64,000 nucleotides of DNA from Shinella zoogloeoides (GTDB lineage Bacteria; Pseudomonadota; Alphaproteobacteria; Rhizobiales; Rhizobiaceae). Made by a program: the position numbers and the translations under genes. Below the pieces are notes generated by a model. It searched no databases and was not told where the DNA came from. It worked only from the letters and a program-made list of their open reading frames with translations. The stretch's first letter is position 1; every line of letters begins with the position of its first letter. This document shows positions 35,971 to 45,237 of the stretch, in pieces. Location: contig NZ_CP093529.1 of the NCBI RefSeq assembly GCF_022682305.1, positions 310,001-374,000 of the forward strand, written 5' to 3'.

Positions 35971-37197
35971 CTAGGTCCGGCCGTAGGCGCCGCCGGCGCC
36001 GGTGATGGCGGCGAGGAAGCTGGCAAGGCCGGCCGAGCGCAGCGGCAGGTAGGGCTTGCCCTGGTCGCGGCAGAGCCGCTTCACGAGGCCGACGGCCGAG
36101 TGGCTGATGTGGTCGACGGGAAAGAGGATCGTCGCGGCCTGCCCGACGAGGGCAGGCAGGAGCGTGGTGCTGTCTTCCATGCCGCCGTCATGCAGCAGGA
36201 GAGTGACATCGCAGCTCGCCGCATAGGCGCGCAGATGTTCGAAGAGATTGCGCCGTCCGCCGACATAGAGGACCGGGCCGGCAGGCCGGGCGGTTTCCGC
36301 GCCATGCTGGAGATGGGTCGCGATGGCCGTCTCCAGCGCCTCGTTCTCCCGCAGGATCGCGTCGTTGAGGTCGCGCAGTTGCTCGACCTCGCGCTGCAGG
36401 GCGCGGCCCCGCTCCTCCGCCTCGGCAAGCCGCCTGGACTGCGCGTCGAAACGGCTCGCCTCCGTCTCCCGCTGTCCGGGCAAGGTATCTTCCGCCCGGG
36501 CCGGCCGCGCGAGTGCCGCAGCCAGGGCTTCGGCGTGGATGAGCCGCTCTTCCATCTGCCGGGCGCTACGCTGGAAGGCGGCGCGCTCGCCGGCCGCGGC
36601 CTTCAGGCGCATTTCCTGCCGCGCGCCGCGCGCCTTCTCCTGTTCGAGCTGCCGTTCCAGCCGGGTCAGGCGGGCAAGGTCGAGACGGCTTGCGCTGCCG
36701 ACGAGATGCGAGAGCATGTGTACCTCGCCGAAGATGTCGCGCAGGAGGCGCGCTGGGCTTGCCGGGTGGCTCATCAGCGCCCAGTACGGCCCGGCAATGT
36801 CGCCGCGGTCGAAGCAGTCGCGCCAGATGGCGCGAAGTTCTTCCTCGTCGGCGTTGCGGGGAAGGCGCTTGATGCTGCTCTCGTGGCGCTTGTCGAGCGC
36901 CTTGTTGAGGAGCCTGCCGGCCTGGTCGTGCTGGCCGGCGAGACGCACGCCCCGGCCATGCAGGGCATGGTCTGTCGCGGTGCGCGCGTCCTCCTGCCCG
37001 GCCTTGATCAGGATCTGGCGAAGCTCGCCCGTCGTGAGGCACGTGCCGACGATGGAGCAATGGAAGGTGGACGGGATATCGGAAAGCCGCAGCCGTTGCG
37101 ATGCGGCCCGTGTCACAGTCTCGCCGGACCCCTTGAAAGGCATGGCCAGCGGGGGAAGGGGAGCGCCGTGGGATTTGAGGCGGGGCAGGGTGGGCAT
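35971..37197 (-). CDS. DUF2325-domain protein with coiled coil
   Basis: 408 residues from the ATG at 37197; in-frame Met codons up to 37302 would start inside the upstream palindrome and are less likely. The N-terminal half is helical (IVGTCLTTGELRQILIKAGQ, HALHGRGVRLAGQHDQAGRL). The middle, from about 175 to 300, is a long coiled coil rich in Glu, Arg and Ala. The C-terminal ~90 residues (GPVLYVGGRRNLFEHLRAYA, then a Ser/His segment, FPVDHISHSAVGLVKRLCR and PYLPLRSAGLASF) match the DUF2325 fold, whose biochemical role is unsettled. It stands alone behind an exceptional palindrome that resembles a ModE-type molybdate operator, suggesting a metal- or oxyanion-regulated function. Confidence 0.75.
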   Translation of the reverse strand: MPTLPRLKSHGAPLPPLAMPFKGSGETVTRAASQRLRLSDIPSTFHCSIVGTCLTTGELRQILIKAGQEDARTATDHALHGRGVRLAGQHDQAGRLLNKALDKRHESSIKRLPRNADEEELRAIWRDCFDRGDIAGPYWALMSHPASPARLLRDIFGEVHMLSHLVGSASRLDLARLTRLERQLEQEKARGARQEMRLKAAAGERAAFQRSARQMEERLIHAEALAAALARPARAEDTLPGQRETEASRFDAQSRRLAEAEERGRALQREVEQLRDLNDAILRENEALETAIATHLQHGAETARPAGPVLYVGGRRNLFEHLRAYAASCDVTLLLHDGGMEDSTTLLPALVGQAATILFPVDHISHSAVGLVKRLCRDQGKPYLPLRSAGLASFLAAITGAGGAYGRT

Positions 37198-37276
37198 GGG
37201 CTTTGCTCTCTCGCTCTGTCGCGGGCGCGCCCGCACCTTTGGGCGGCCCCTGTCGCGCGTGCATCGAGCGCTCGCG

Positions 37277-37320
37277 CCTTCCATTTCGTTATATTTCATC
37301 AAATATAACGAAATGGAAGG
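37277..37320. promoter_or_regulatory. Perfect 20-bp-arm palindrome, Mo-box-like operator
   Basis: Left arm 37277-37296 and right arm 37301-37320 are exact inverse complements around the 4-bp centre CATC. The core CGTTATATTT-N4-AAATATAACG matches, from memory, the CGnTATAT-N(4-8)-ATATAACG pattern bound by ModE/Mop-type molybdate regulators. It lies 80-123 bp upstream of the DUF2325 start and between it and recX. It is AT-rich with no U-run, so operator function is more likely than termination. Confidence 0.7.
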
Positions 37321-37348
37321 GCCTTGTATCGCAGAAGCGTCGAAGGAT

Positions 37349-37930
37349 TCAGAAGGGGGAGCCTACGCCGAGAATCGTCTCGGCTTCCTCTTGCGGCATG
37401 GCGAGCACCGTCCGGCCGATCTCGAAGCCGAAGCCGGCCCGGGTGAAGGCGGCAAGCTCCTTCGCCTTGCGCTTGTCGTCGAAGTCCACTTTGCGGAACG
37501 GCCCGAAGGCGCGCTTGCGGGCGAGGACGAGCGCGGCGAAGAGGTCGTCGATCCCGGCGACGGCGGCCGCCGCCGTTTCCCGGGCGATGCCCTTGCGGGT
37601 CAGCTTGAGGGCGACAGCCCTGCGGGACCGGCCGTTGCGCATGCCCGAGCGGCTGCCTGCCGCAGCATAGGCCTCGTCGTCGAGGGCCTTGTTGTCATAG
37701 GCGAATTTGACGGCGGCTTCGGCCAGCATGCGCACCTGCGCCTCGCCGATGCCCTCGAATTTCTCGCGGGCCTTGCGCGCGATCGCGTCGAAGAGCTGCT
37801 TTTCCGTGTGCATGCGCCGCCCAAGGCGGTAGATCGTCGAATTGCGCGCCCAGGAGAACATGCGCGGGGTCGGCTTGTCGGCCGCGGTCTTCTCTTCCTG
37901 CATGTTCAGTCTGTCTGTTGCGCTGTCCAT
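37349..37930 (-). CDS. recX: Regulatory protein RecX
   Basis: 193 residues from the ATG at 37930; starts at 37990 and 37903 are also open, and none has a strong ribosome site. The RecX signature is visible as three-helix repeats (QLFDAIARKAREKFEGIGEA, VKFAYDNKALDDEAYAAAG, RRAVALKLTRKGIARETAAA, RKRAFGPF). RecX binds the RecA filament and modulates recombination and SOS. It is not next to recA here. Transcribed in the same direction as DUF2325, from which it is separated by the large palindrome. Confidence 0.85.
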   Translation of the reverse strand: MDSATDRLNMQEEKTAADKPTPRMFSWARNSTIYRLGRRMHTEKQLFDAIARKAREKFEGIGEAQVRMLAEAAVKFAYDNKALDDEAYAAAGSRSGMRNGRSRRAVALKLTRKGIARETAAAAVAGIDDLFAALVLARKRAFGPFRKVDFDDKRKAKELAAFTRAGFGFEIGRTVLAMPQEEAETILGVGSPF

Positions 37931-38050
37931 GCTCGGAACGTGATCGAGGACATAGATATCCCGCCTCCGCGCCGAGACGGCGGCAGGCACGCGGCAAGGG
38001 CCGCTGCGGGAGAACCGGCGGCCTGATGCCGCCGGTCCCGAAGATGCCGG

Positions 38051-38251
38051 TCAGAGGACGCGAACGTTCTCTGCCTTGGATTTGCCGGTCTTGCGATCCT
38101 GGCCGAGATCATAGCTGACGCGCTGTCCCTCGCTCAGGGTGCCGCCCTGCAGGGCCGAAACGTGCACGAACACATCGCTCCCGCCGTTTTCCGGCGTGAT
38201 GAAGCCGTAACCCTTGTCCCCGTTGAAAAATTTAACTGTGCCCGTGGCCAT
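38051..38251 (-). CDS. cspA: Cold-shock domain protein
   Basis: 66 residues, the usual size of a single cold-shock domain. The RNA-binding motifs RNP1 (KGYGFI) and RNP2 (VFVHVSAL) are intact, after the opening GTVKFFNGD. Such proteins bind single-stranded RNA/DNA and melt mRNA secondary structure. Monocistronic, divergent from the VOC gene over a 419-bp region. Which member of the multi-copy csp family it is cannot be told, so the symbol is generic. Confidence 0.93.
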   Translation of the reverse strand: MATGTVKFFNGDKGYGFITPENGGSDVFVHVSALQGGTLSEGQRVSYDLGQDRKTGKSKAENVRVL

Positions 38252-38670
38252 GTCCTGATCCTTAAAATGCTCTTACAGCGAATTGCCGCGCGCAGAACCT
38301 ATAGATGAAGAGGCTTGTCTGCAATGCGCTTGGCTGTTGACGGTGCAACAGGCGCGCCGCGCTGCTTTCCGCGCCCTTGAAATGGCCGAAATGCAACCTA
38401 TCTATCGCTCATCGCCCGTATCGATGACGCCTGTCGCACCAGCACAATCTGCTGCGCGCGTCGTCCGGGTTCGGCAGGGCGCTCCCCGAAAGGGTCGAGC
38501 GCCCTGTTGCGTTTCCGGTTCCATGATTTTTTCGCGGCCGCCTGTCGGAACCTGACGGCCTTGTCCGTCCTTGGGGCGATCGGGTTGCGAAAGGTGCGCC
38601 CGGTGTGGAGAAAACCGGCCATCCGCCTATCTCTCCGAGAACGGATGGCGACGACCCCGGAGGAAGGAAC
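38252..38670. other. Divergent intergenic region between cspA and VOC gene
   Basis: 419 bp with no convincing protein gene. It contains the cspA 5' leader and, at 38475-38506, a strong hairpin. Short open frames here have no ribosome site. A small RNA is possible but unproven. Confidence 0.45.
38475..38506. other. Stable GAAA-loop hairpin in intergenic region
   Basis: CAGGGCGCTC and GAGCGCCCTG form a 10-bp stem that continues as CCC-GAAA-GGG with a two-base bulge. It lies 220 bp from cspA and 165 bp from the VOC gene, so it ends neither. It could be the 3' end of a small RNA or a protein/RNA-binding element. Confidence 0.4.
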
Positions 38671-39150
38671 ATGACGATGGCGAAGAACACGATCTGCATC
38701 TGGTACGACAAGGACGCCGAGGCTGCCGCCCGCTTCTATGCGGAGGTCTTTCCCGACAGCGCGGTGACGGGCGTGTTTCACGCGCCGGGAGATTACCCCT
38801 CCGGCAAGCAGGGTGATGTGTTGACGGTCGAGTTCACGGTTGCCGGCATTCCCTGCCTCGGCCTCAACGGCGGACCGGTGTTCAAGCATTCGGAGGCTTT
38901 CTCCTTCCAGATTTCCACCGAGGATCAGGAAGAGACGGACCGCTACTGGAACGCCATCGTCGGCAATGGCGGGCAGGAAAGCGAATGCGGCTGGTGCAAG
39001 GACCGGTGGGGCATTTCCTGGCAGATCACGCCGCGCACGCTGATGGAGGCGCTGGCGGCCGGTGGTGGCGAGGCCAAGCGCGCCTTCGACGCGATGATGA
39101 CCATGAAGAAGATCGACGTCGCCGCCATCGAGGCGGCCCGGCGCGGCTGA
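38671..39150 (+). CDS. VOC-fold protein, PhnB/3-demethylubiquinone-methyltransferase-like
   Basis: 159 residues; GGAGGAAGG precedes the ATG at 38671. The glyoxalase/bleomycin-resistance (VOC) pattern is clear: ICIWYDKDAEAAARFYAEVF, LTVEFTVAGIPCLGLNGGP, CGWCKDRWGISWQITPRTL, ending in a helical tail typical of the PhnB-like subgroup. The enzymatic role of this subgroup is generally unknown despite its annotation as a methyltransferase. Monocistronic, closed by the hairpin at 39156. Confidence 0.88.
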   Translation: MTMAKNTICIWYDKDAEAAARFYAEVFPDSAVTGVFHAPGDYPSGKQGDVLTVEFTVAGIPCLGLNGGPVFKHSEAFSFQISTEDQEETDRYWNAIVGNGGQESECGWCKDRWGISWQITPRTLMEALAAGGGEAKRAFDAMMTMKKIDVAAIEAARRG

Positions 39151-39155
39151 GCAGG

Positions 39156-39197
39156 CCTCACCCCGCGGCGCTGCGGTACGCGCGCCGCGGGGTGAGG
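39156..39197 (+). terminator. Long hairpin after VOC gene
   Basis: CCTCACCCCGCGGCG and CGCCGCGGGGTGAGG form a perfect 15-bp stem around a 12-base loop, five bases after the stop codon. There is no U-run, so it may need Rho or act as an mRNA 3' stabiliser. Confidence 0.55.
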
Positions 39198-39223
39198 AAC
39201 CTGTTGATGGTGCGTCATAGTCA

Positions 39224-39260
39224 TTGACGCAAATTTTACCTCGTCTACTATATCTTGTGT
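39224..39260 (+). promoter_or_regulatory. nrd promoter with NrdR box
   Basis: TTGACG (39224-39229) and TACTAT (39246-39251), 16 bp apart, form a sigma70-type promoter. Overlapping the -10, CTACTATATCTTGTGT (39245-39260) closely matches the NrdR-box consensus ACACWATATATWGWGT. NrdR is the ATP/dATP-sensing repressor of ribonucleotide reductase genes. Only one good box is seen; usual pairs are 15-16 bp apart and the second is not obvious. Confidence 0.65.
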
Positions 39261-39442
39261 TCGAGGTTCCTTCGATTCGTAGCGGGTCGAAGGCTGAGGT
39301 ACGACCCCGGTGTGGCCATGATGGTCGCGGCGTACGGGATTGTTCCTGACTGTAAGCGGCATCATCCGTTCGACGAGCCACCGCGGCGCAAATGCCATGG
39401 AAGGCGGACGGGTGCCGTGAGCCGGAAGCCCGCCTCGTACGC
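39258..39442 (+). ncRNA. Cobalamin-type riboswitch in nrd leader (divergent variant)
   Basis: Landmarks of the long AdoCbl riboswitch appear in order: 5' GAGGTTCC (39263), ACTGTAAGCGGC (39349-39360), GCCATGGAAGGCGG (39394-39407) and a B12-box-like GAGCCGGAAGCCCGCC (39419-39434). CGAGG (39262-39266) and CCTCG (39433-39437) can close the P1 stem. The usual AAAGGGAA/GGTG region is poorly matched, so the call is moderate. In alpha-proteobacteria this element commonly lies upstream of class Ib nrd genes, lowering expression when B12 is available for the B12-dependent class II enzyme. Confidence 0.62.
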
Positions 39443-39592
39443 GAAAGTCCACGGGCGGGGTGTCCGGAAGGCGAGCGAGGGGGCGGAGAGCGGCCCCGCG
39501 ATTTCCCTGATGTCCCGCAGAAATGCCTCGGGGTGAAGTCATGCCGGTTTCGATTCCAGTTCCTCCGCGCGAGTAAGCGGCGCCCCCGTTCC

Positions 39593-39622
39593 GGCCGTCC
39601 GCAAGGCGGCCTCCATATTTTT
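39593..39622 (+). terminator. Terminator-like hairpin upstream of nrdH, possible riboswitch expression platform
   Basis: GGCCGTCC-GCAA-GGCGGCC (one bulged base) is followed by TCCATATTTTT, 75 bp before nrdH and 150 bp after the riboswitch core. It could be the conditional terminator of the leader. The distance from the aptamer is long, so this is tentative. Confidence 0.5.
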
Positions 39623-39696
39623 CCGACTTGATCGAACGGCCATCGGCGGATGACCGGGCGATTTTCTGCGCCCAATTGCCAAACACGAGGAAAGCC

Positions 39697-39918
39697 ATGT
39701 CCATCACCGTCTATTCGAAGCCAGCCTGCGTCCAGTGCACCGCGACGACCCGCGCGCTCGACCGCCAGGGGATCGACTACAGCGTCGTCGACATCTCGCA
39801 GGACGCGGACGCGTTCGCGCTCGTGCAGGGCCTCGGCTACCGCCAGGTTCCGGTGGTGATCGCCGGCGAGCAGCACTGGGCGGGCTTCCGTCCGGACATG
39901 ATCAGCGCGCTTTCTTGA
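39697..39918 (+). CDS. nrdH: NrdH glutaredoxin-like reductant of class Ib ribonucleotide reductase
   Basis: 73 residues, the standard NrdH length, starting at the ATG at 39697 after ACGAGGAAAGCC. The redox active site is CVQC (residues 11-14). The C-terminal half carries the thioredoxin-reductase-type recognition segment (GYRQVPVVIAGEQHWAGFRPD). NrdH passes electrons from thioredoxin reductase to NrdE. It is the first gene of the nrd operon, 15 bp before nrdE. Confidence 0.95.
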   Translation: MSITVYSKPACVQCTATTRALDRQGIDYSVVDISQDADAFALVQGLGYRQVPVVIAGEQHWAGFRPDMISALS

Positions 39919-39933
39919 TCGCGGGAGGTTCGC

Positions 39934-42111
39934 TTGGACACGCTGAACACGATGACGCACCGCGATGCAGGTGAGAAGGCCTTGAAGTCCCCAGAGATTA
40001 CGGGGGTGGATTATCATGCGCTGAACGCGATGCTGAACCTCTACGACGAGGAGGGGCGGATCCAGCTCGACAAGGACCGTCAGGCGGCCAAGCAGTATTT
40101 CCTGCAGCACGTCAACCAGAACACGGTGTTCTTCCATAATCTGCGGGAGAAGCTGGATTACCTGGTGACCGAGGGCTACTACGAGCAGGAGGTGCTGGAC
40201 CAGTACGCGTTCAACTTCGTGCGCGACCTGTTCGACGCGGCCTATGACAGGAAGTTCCGCTTCCCGACATTCCTCGGCGCGTTCAAGTACTACACGTCCT
40301 ACACGCTGAAGACCTTCGACGGGAAGCGCTACCTGGAGCGCTACGAGGACCGGGTGTGCATGGTGGCGCTGACGCTTGCGCGTGGCAACGAGCAGCTGGC
40401 GCGCGAGCTGATGGACGAGATCATCTCGGGCCGCTTCCAGCCGGCGACGCCGACCTTCCTCAATGCGGGCAAGAAGCAGCGCGGCGAGTTGGTCTCGTGC
40501 TTCCTGCTGCGGGTCGAGGACAACATGGAGAGCATCGGCCGGTCGATCAACTCGGCGCTGCAGCTTTCCAAGCGCGGCGGGGGCGTGGCGCTGTCGCTGA
40601 CGAACCTGCGCGAGATGGGCGCGCCGATCAAGCAGATCGAGAACCAGTCGTCGGGCGTCATTCCCGTCATGAAGCTTTTGGAGGATTCGTTCTCCTACGC
40701 CAACCAGCTCGGCGCGCGGCAGGGCGCGGGCGCGGTCTATCTCAACGCGCACCATCCCGACATCATGCGCTTCCTCGACACCAAGCGCGAGAATGCCGAC
40801 GAGAAGATCCGCATCAAGACGCTGTCGCTCGGCGTCGTCATCCCCGACATCACCTTCGAGCTGGCGAAGAACAACGAGGACATGTACCTGTTCTCGCCGC
40901 ATGACGTGGAGCGGGTCTACGGCGTGCCGTTCACCGAGATCTCGGTGACGGAGAAGTACCGCGAGATGGTCGAGGACGGCCGGATCAAGAAGAAGAAGAT
41001 CAAGGCGCGCGACTTCTTCCAGGTGATCGCCGAGATCCAGTTCGAGTCGGGCTATCCCTACATCATGTTCGAGGACACGGTGAACCGGGCGAACCCGATT
41101 GCCGGGCGCATCACCATGAGCAACCTGTGCTCGGAGATCCTGCAGGTCAGCGAGGCGAGCGAGTTCAACGAGGACCTGTCCTATTCGAAGATGGGCAAGG
41201 ACATCTCGTGCAATCTCGGCTCGCTGAACATCGCGGCCGCCATGGACAGCCCCGACTTCGGCCAGACGATCGCGACCTCCATCCGCGCGCTGACGGCGGT
41301 CTCCGAGATGAGCCACATCTCCTCGGTGCCGTCGATCGAGAAGGGCAACGACGACAGCCACGCCATCGGCCTCGGCCAGATGAACCTGCACGGCTATCTC
41401 GCCCGCGAGCGGATCTTCTATGGGTCCGAAGAAGGCGTCGACTTCACCAATATCTACTTCTACACGGTGACCTACCACGCCATCCGCGCGTCGAACCGGA
41501 TCGCGGTGGAGAAGGGCGAGACCTTCAAGGGCTTCGAGAACTCGAAGTATGCCTCGGGCGAATATTTCGACAAGTACACCGAGGCCGAATGGCTGCCGGC
41601 GACGGAGAAGGTGAAGGGTCTCTTCGAGGAGGCCGGCATCCATATTCCGACGCAGGAGGACTGGCTGGCGCTGAAGGCCGAGGTGATGAAGGGCGGTCTC
41701 TACAACCAGAACCTCCAGGCGGTTCCGCCGACGGGCTCGATCTCCTACATCAACCACTCGACCTCCTCGATCCATCCGATCGTCTCGAAGATCGAGATCC
41801 GCAAGGAAGGCAAGATCGGCCGCGTCTACTATCCGGCCGCCTTCATGACGAACGACAACCTGGATTACTACCAGGACGCCTACGAGATCGGCCCGGAGAA
41901 GATCATCGACACCTATGCGGCGGCCACGCAGCATGTCGACCAGGGTCTTTCGCTGACGCTGTTCTTCCGCGACACGGCGACGACGCGCGACATCAACCGG
42001 GCGCAGATCTATGCCTGGAAGAAGGGCATCAAGACGATCTACTACATCCGCCTTCGCCAGATGGCGCTGTCCGGCACGGAAGTGCAGGGCTGTGTCTCCT
42101 GCGCGCTTTGA
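39934..42111 (+). CDS. nrdE: Class Ib ribonucleotide reductase alpha subunit NrdE
   Basis: 725 residues, starting at TTG at 39934 with GGAGG five bases upstream. It reduces ribonucleoside diphosphates. Visible markers: [15 protein letters not shown] with the active-site Cys, SNLCSEIL (the catalytic radical cysteine), the substrate/loop segments, the tyrosines of the radical pathway near TIYYIRLRQ, and the C-terminal redox pair CVSCAL. The N-terminal ATP-cone of class Ia is absent, as expected for NrdE. Placed between nrdH and nrdF without nrdI. Confidence 0.96.
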   Translation: MDTLNTMTHRDAGEKALKSPEITGVDYHALNAMLNLYDEEGRIQLDKDRQAAKQYFLQHVNQNTVFFHNLREKLDYLVTEGYYEQEVLDQYAFNFVRDLFDAAYDRKFRFPTFLGAFKYYTSYTLKTFDGKRYLERYEDRVCMVALTLARGNEQLARELMDEIISGRFQPATPTFLNAGKKQRGELVSCFLLRVEDNMESIGRSINSALQLSKRGGGVALSLTNLREMGAPIKQIENQSSGVIPVMKLLEDSFSYANQLGARQGAGAVYLNAHHPDIMRFLDTKRENADEKIRIKTLSLGVVIPDITFELAKNNEDMYLFSPHDVERVYGVPFTEISVTEKYREMVEDGRIKKKKIKARDFFQVIAEIQFESGYPYIMFEDTVNRANPIAGRITMSNLCSEILQVSEASEFNEDLSYSKMGKDISCNLGSLNIAAAMDSPDFGQTIATSIRALTAVSEMSHISSVPSIEKGNDDSHAIGLGQMNLHGYLARERIFYGSEEGVDFTNIYFYTVTYHAIRASNRIAVEKGETFKGFENSKYASGEYFDKYTEAEWLPATEKVKGLFEEAGIHIPTQEDWLALKAEVMKGGLYNQNLQAVPPTGSISYINHSTSSIHPIVSKIEIRKEGKIGRVYYPAAFMTNDNLDYYQDAYEIGPEKIIDTYAAATQHVDQGLSLTLFFRDTATTRDINRAQIYAWKKGIKTIYYIRLRQMALSGTEVQGCVSCAL

Positions 42112-43122
<1,011 letters not shown>

Positions 43123-43127
43123 AGACG

Positions 43128-43155
43128 GAGCCGGGGTGCCATCGTTCCCCGGCTC
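43128..43155 (+). terminator. Hairpin after nrdF
   Basis: GAGCCGGGG and CCCCGGCTC form a 9-bp stem around a 10-base loop, six bases after the nrdF stop. Only a C-rich tract follows, so intrinsic termination would be weak. Confidence 0.5.
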
Positions 43156-43230
43156 TCCCCTTGCATGCCGTAAAAGCGCAAGCAGCCGTCGCGCTTGCGT
43201 TGACAGGCCGGAAACACGGCTGATAGATAT

Positions 43231-43318
43231 CGATGTCACCTTGGGAATCCAGTGAAACTCTGGAGCGGTCGCGCCACTGTATTCGCGCTTTGCGAAAGCC
43301 AGACCTCGGGTGCCATTA
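43231..43318 (+). ncRNA. Short cobalamin riboswitch upstream of cbtB
   Basis: The conserved core is well matched: GGGAATCCAGTGAAACTCTG (from 43243), CGCCACTGTA (43272-43281) and the B12 box AAAGCCAGACCT (43295-43306), with flanking strands able to pair. The compact form lacks the long peripheral domain of the btuB type and fits the small variants found upstream of cbtAB. The aptamer ends 30 bp before the ribosome site, so translational control is likely; no terminator is seen. Confidence 0.85.
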
Positions 43319-43356
43319 CACAGACTCGTAACGAACGCGCATTCTAAGAGGAAACC

Positions 43357-43566
43357 ATGTCTGACATCACTTTGAATCACGGCGTCGCCGTCACGCCGAT
43401 TCCGGCCGCCCAGCTCTTTCCCTGGGCACTTTTCGGCGGTCTGCTGATGCTGCTGGCGCTTTACTTCGTCAGCACGGAAGAGGGCGCCGCCCGGCTTCTG
43501 TCCGGCCTGGAAGTCCACGAATTCGTGCACGACGGCCGCCATCTACTCGGTTTTCCCTGCCACTGA
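43357..43566 (+). CDS. cbtB: CbtB, small subunit of putative cobalt transporter
   Basis: 69 residues: one transmembrane helix (LFPWALFGGLLMLLALYFV) and a His-containing C-terminal tail (EVHEFVHDGRHLLGFPCH), which is the CbtB signature likely to bind metal. An AGGAAA ribosome site lies directly before the ATG and is the probable target of the riboswitch. It precedes cbtA by 10 bp. CbtAB was assigned to cobalt uptake by its B12-riboswitch regulation and co-occurrence with cobalamin genes. Confidence 0.92.
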   Translation: MSDITLNHGVAVTPIPAAQLFPWALFGGLLMLLALYFVSTEEGAARLLSGLEVHEFVHDGRHLLGFPCH

Positions 43567-43576
43567 GGGGACGGAC

Positions 43577-44329
43577 ATGTCTGGTCATCTTTTGCTGCGG
43601 GGCCTTATTGCGGGCCTCATCGCAGGGCTTGTCGCGTTCGGCTTCGCCCGTGTCTATGGTGAACCCCAGGTGGAGCGGGCCATCGCCTTCGAAGAACTGA
43701 TGGCGGCGGCGGAAGCGCCGGCCGCGGGCGCCATCGAGGAGCCGGAGGCCGTTAGCCGCGAGACGCAGGCCGGCATCGGTCTCCTGACCGGCGTTCTCGC
43801 CTACGGCGTTGCCATGGGCGGCATCTTCTCGCTCGTCTTCGCCGGTCTCTATGGCCGTGTCGGCAGCCTCAGCCCGCGTGCGCTGGCCCTCGTGCTCGGC
43901 GCTGCCGCCTTCGTGGCGCTCGTCGTGGTCCCGGACCTGAAATATCCGCCGAACCCGCCGGCCGTGGGCGATCCCGAGACGATCGGCGCGCGGACAGGCC
44001 TGTTCTTCGTGGTGCTGGCCGCCTCGATCTTCGCCCTGGCCCTTGCGGTCGCCTTCGCCCGGCGTCTGGCCGAGCAGCTCGGTCGCTGGAACGGCGTCAT
44101 CTTCGCCGGCATCGCCTACGTGGTGTTCCTGGCGATCGTCTTCCGCCTGCTTCCCGCGATCAACGAGGTGCCGGAAAACTTCCCGGCAACGGCGCTCTAC
44201 GATTTCCGTCTGGCGACGGTCGGTCTGCAGTTGACGCTGTGGACGGTTCTCTCGCTGGTCTTCGGCTACCTTGCCGAAAAGAGCCTCGTGCGGTCGGGCA
44301 ATTACCGCACGGCGCGCGCCGGCGTCTGA
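43577..44329 (+). CDS. cbtA: CbtA, membrane subunit of putative cobalt transporter
   Basis: 250 residues with about five to six hydrophobic helices. It begins LLLRGLIAGLIAGLVAFGFARVYGEP, and has a conserved periplasmic/cytoplasmic loop with LKYPPNPPAVGDPETIGAR that is characteristic of CbtA. It is co-transcribed with cbtB behind the B12 riboswitch and followed by a strong hairpin. Expected to work with CbtB at the inner membrane in cobalt import for B12 synthesis. Confidence 0.92.
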   Translation: MSGHLLLRGLIAGLIAGLVAFGFARVYGEPQVERAIAFEELMAAAEAPAAGAIEEPEAVSRETQAGIGLLTGVLAYGVAMGGIFSLVFAGLYGRVGSLSPRALALVLGAAAFVALVVVPDLKYPPNPPAVGDPETIGARTGLFFVVLAASIFALALAVAFARRLAEQLGRWNGVIFAGIAYVVFLAIVFRLLPAINEVPENFPATALYDFRLATVGLQLTLWTVLSLVFGYLAEKSLVRSGNYRTARAGV

Positions 44330-44340
44330 CGCGACGCTCC

Positions 44341-44370
44341 GGAATGCCGCGGCCACGCGGCATTCCCTTT
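44341..44370 (+). terminator. Terminator between cbtA and the downstream exported protein gene
   Basis: GGAATGCCGCG-GCCA-CGCGGCATTCC forms a perfect 11-bp stem followed by CTTTT. It lies 11 bp after cbtA and 20 bp before the next start, so it probably ends or attenuates the cbt transcript and lowers expression of the third gene. Confidence 0.78.
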
Positions 44371-44387
44371 TCCGCAGGAGAACCGCG

Positions 44388-44984
44388 TTGCGCTTGCTCT
44401 TTCTCCTCTTCGGCCTCGCGCTGATGGCCGGGCAGGCCGAAGCTCATGGCCGCCGGGCCGCCTCCGCCAACGCCACGGGACTTGCCATTCCCAGCATGTC
44501 GCACGGCGCGTTGCTGGTGCTGGACGATCACTACACCGCGATCCTCAGCCTCGCCGACCGTGCGAAGGAATCCGATCCGGTCTTCCGCAAGCTGCGCAAC
44601 CACGCCCGTATCCAGAACTATTATTGTCTCTGGGGCTTTGCCCCGCGTGCGATCGAGGACGAGGCAAGCCCGTTCAACGAATGCTCGCACGCCTATCTCT
44701 CTGCCGCCCGGATGCTGCTGCTGCATATGCGGGACATGCCGAGCGTGCGTGCCGAGGCGAATGATATGGTCTCCGCCGTCGACGCCGAGATGGTGCGGCG
44801 CGGCAGTGCGCTCATCCAGTGCGAATATTCGGCGGACCCCTTCTATACCGGCGATTTCATCACGCCCCATTGGGAAAAGCTCGTGGAGCATCGCCCGAGC
44901 CTGATCGCTGCGCTCTCGCCGTTCGTTCTCGTGCTCGGCTTCGCATTCCTGCGTCGGCGGCTCCCGTTACGGCAGGATATATGA
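44388..44984 (+). CDS. Exported protein with C-terminal anchor, cbt-linked
   Basis: 198 residues from a TTG at 44388, just after CAGGAG; upstream in-frame starts would read through the terminator. The N terminus is a signal peptide (LLFLLFGLALMAGQAEAHG, cleavage near Ala-Glu-Ala). The mature part has four Cys and a helical pattern (YYCLWGFAPRAIEDEASPFNECSHAYLSA, IQCEYSADPFY). A C-terminal hydrophobic helix (LIAALSPFVLVLGFAFL) with trailing Arg residues anchors it with most of the chain in the periplasm. No named family recognised. Its position after cbtBA suggests a cobalt- or envelope-related role. Confidence 0.72.
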   Translation: MRLLFLLFGLALMAGQAEAHGRRAASANATGLAIPSMSHGALLVLDDHYTAILSLADRAKESDPVFRKLRNHARIQNYYCLWGFAPRAIEDEASPFNECSHAYLSAARMLLLHMRDMPSVRAEANDMVSAVDAEMVRRGSALIQCEYSADPFYTGDFITPHWEKLVEHRPSLIAALSPFVLVLGFAFLRRRLPLRQDI

Positions 44985-45237
44985 CGGCCGCTCTTCCTCT
45001 CGCTGCGCAAGGTGCGGGATGGTGCCGGTGCGGCGTTGAAACAGTTTCATGGAAATCCCGATTGCCGGGGTGTCGCCGGCGATGCAGGAATTGTCGCTTC
45101 CGGCGTCGAAGACGGGTAGCAATGCGCGCGGCTATGCACTAGGCAGGAAAGTGGAGGAGCGCCGTCTTGCGGTGTTCGGTTTGTGTTGAGGCGTTGCGCG
45201 ATGCCGCGGCGCGGATGGAAGTGGGGGCATATCTGGA

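Noticed and set aside
37277..37320. Palindrome as a rho-independent terminator of recX
   Set aside because: The stem is AT-rich and there is no U-run on either side, so an operator or promoter element fits better.
39260..39696. Possible coding genes in the nrd leader
   Set aside because: Short frames here lack ribosome sites and homology-like sequence, and cobalamin riboswitch landmarks explain the region better.
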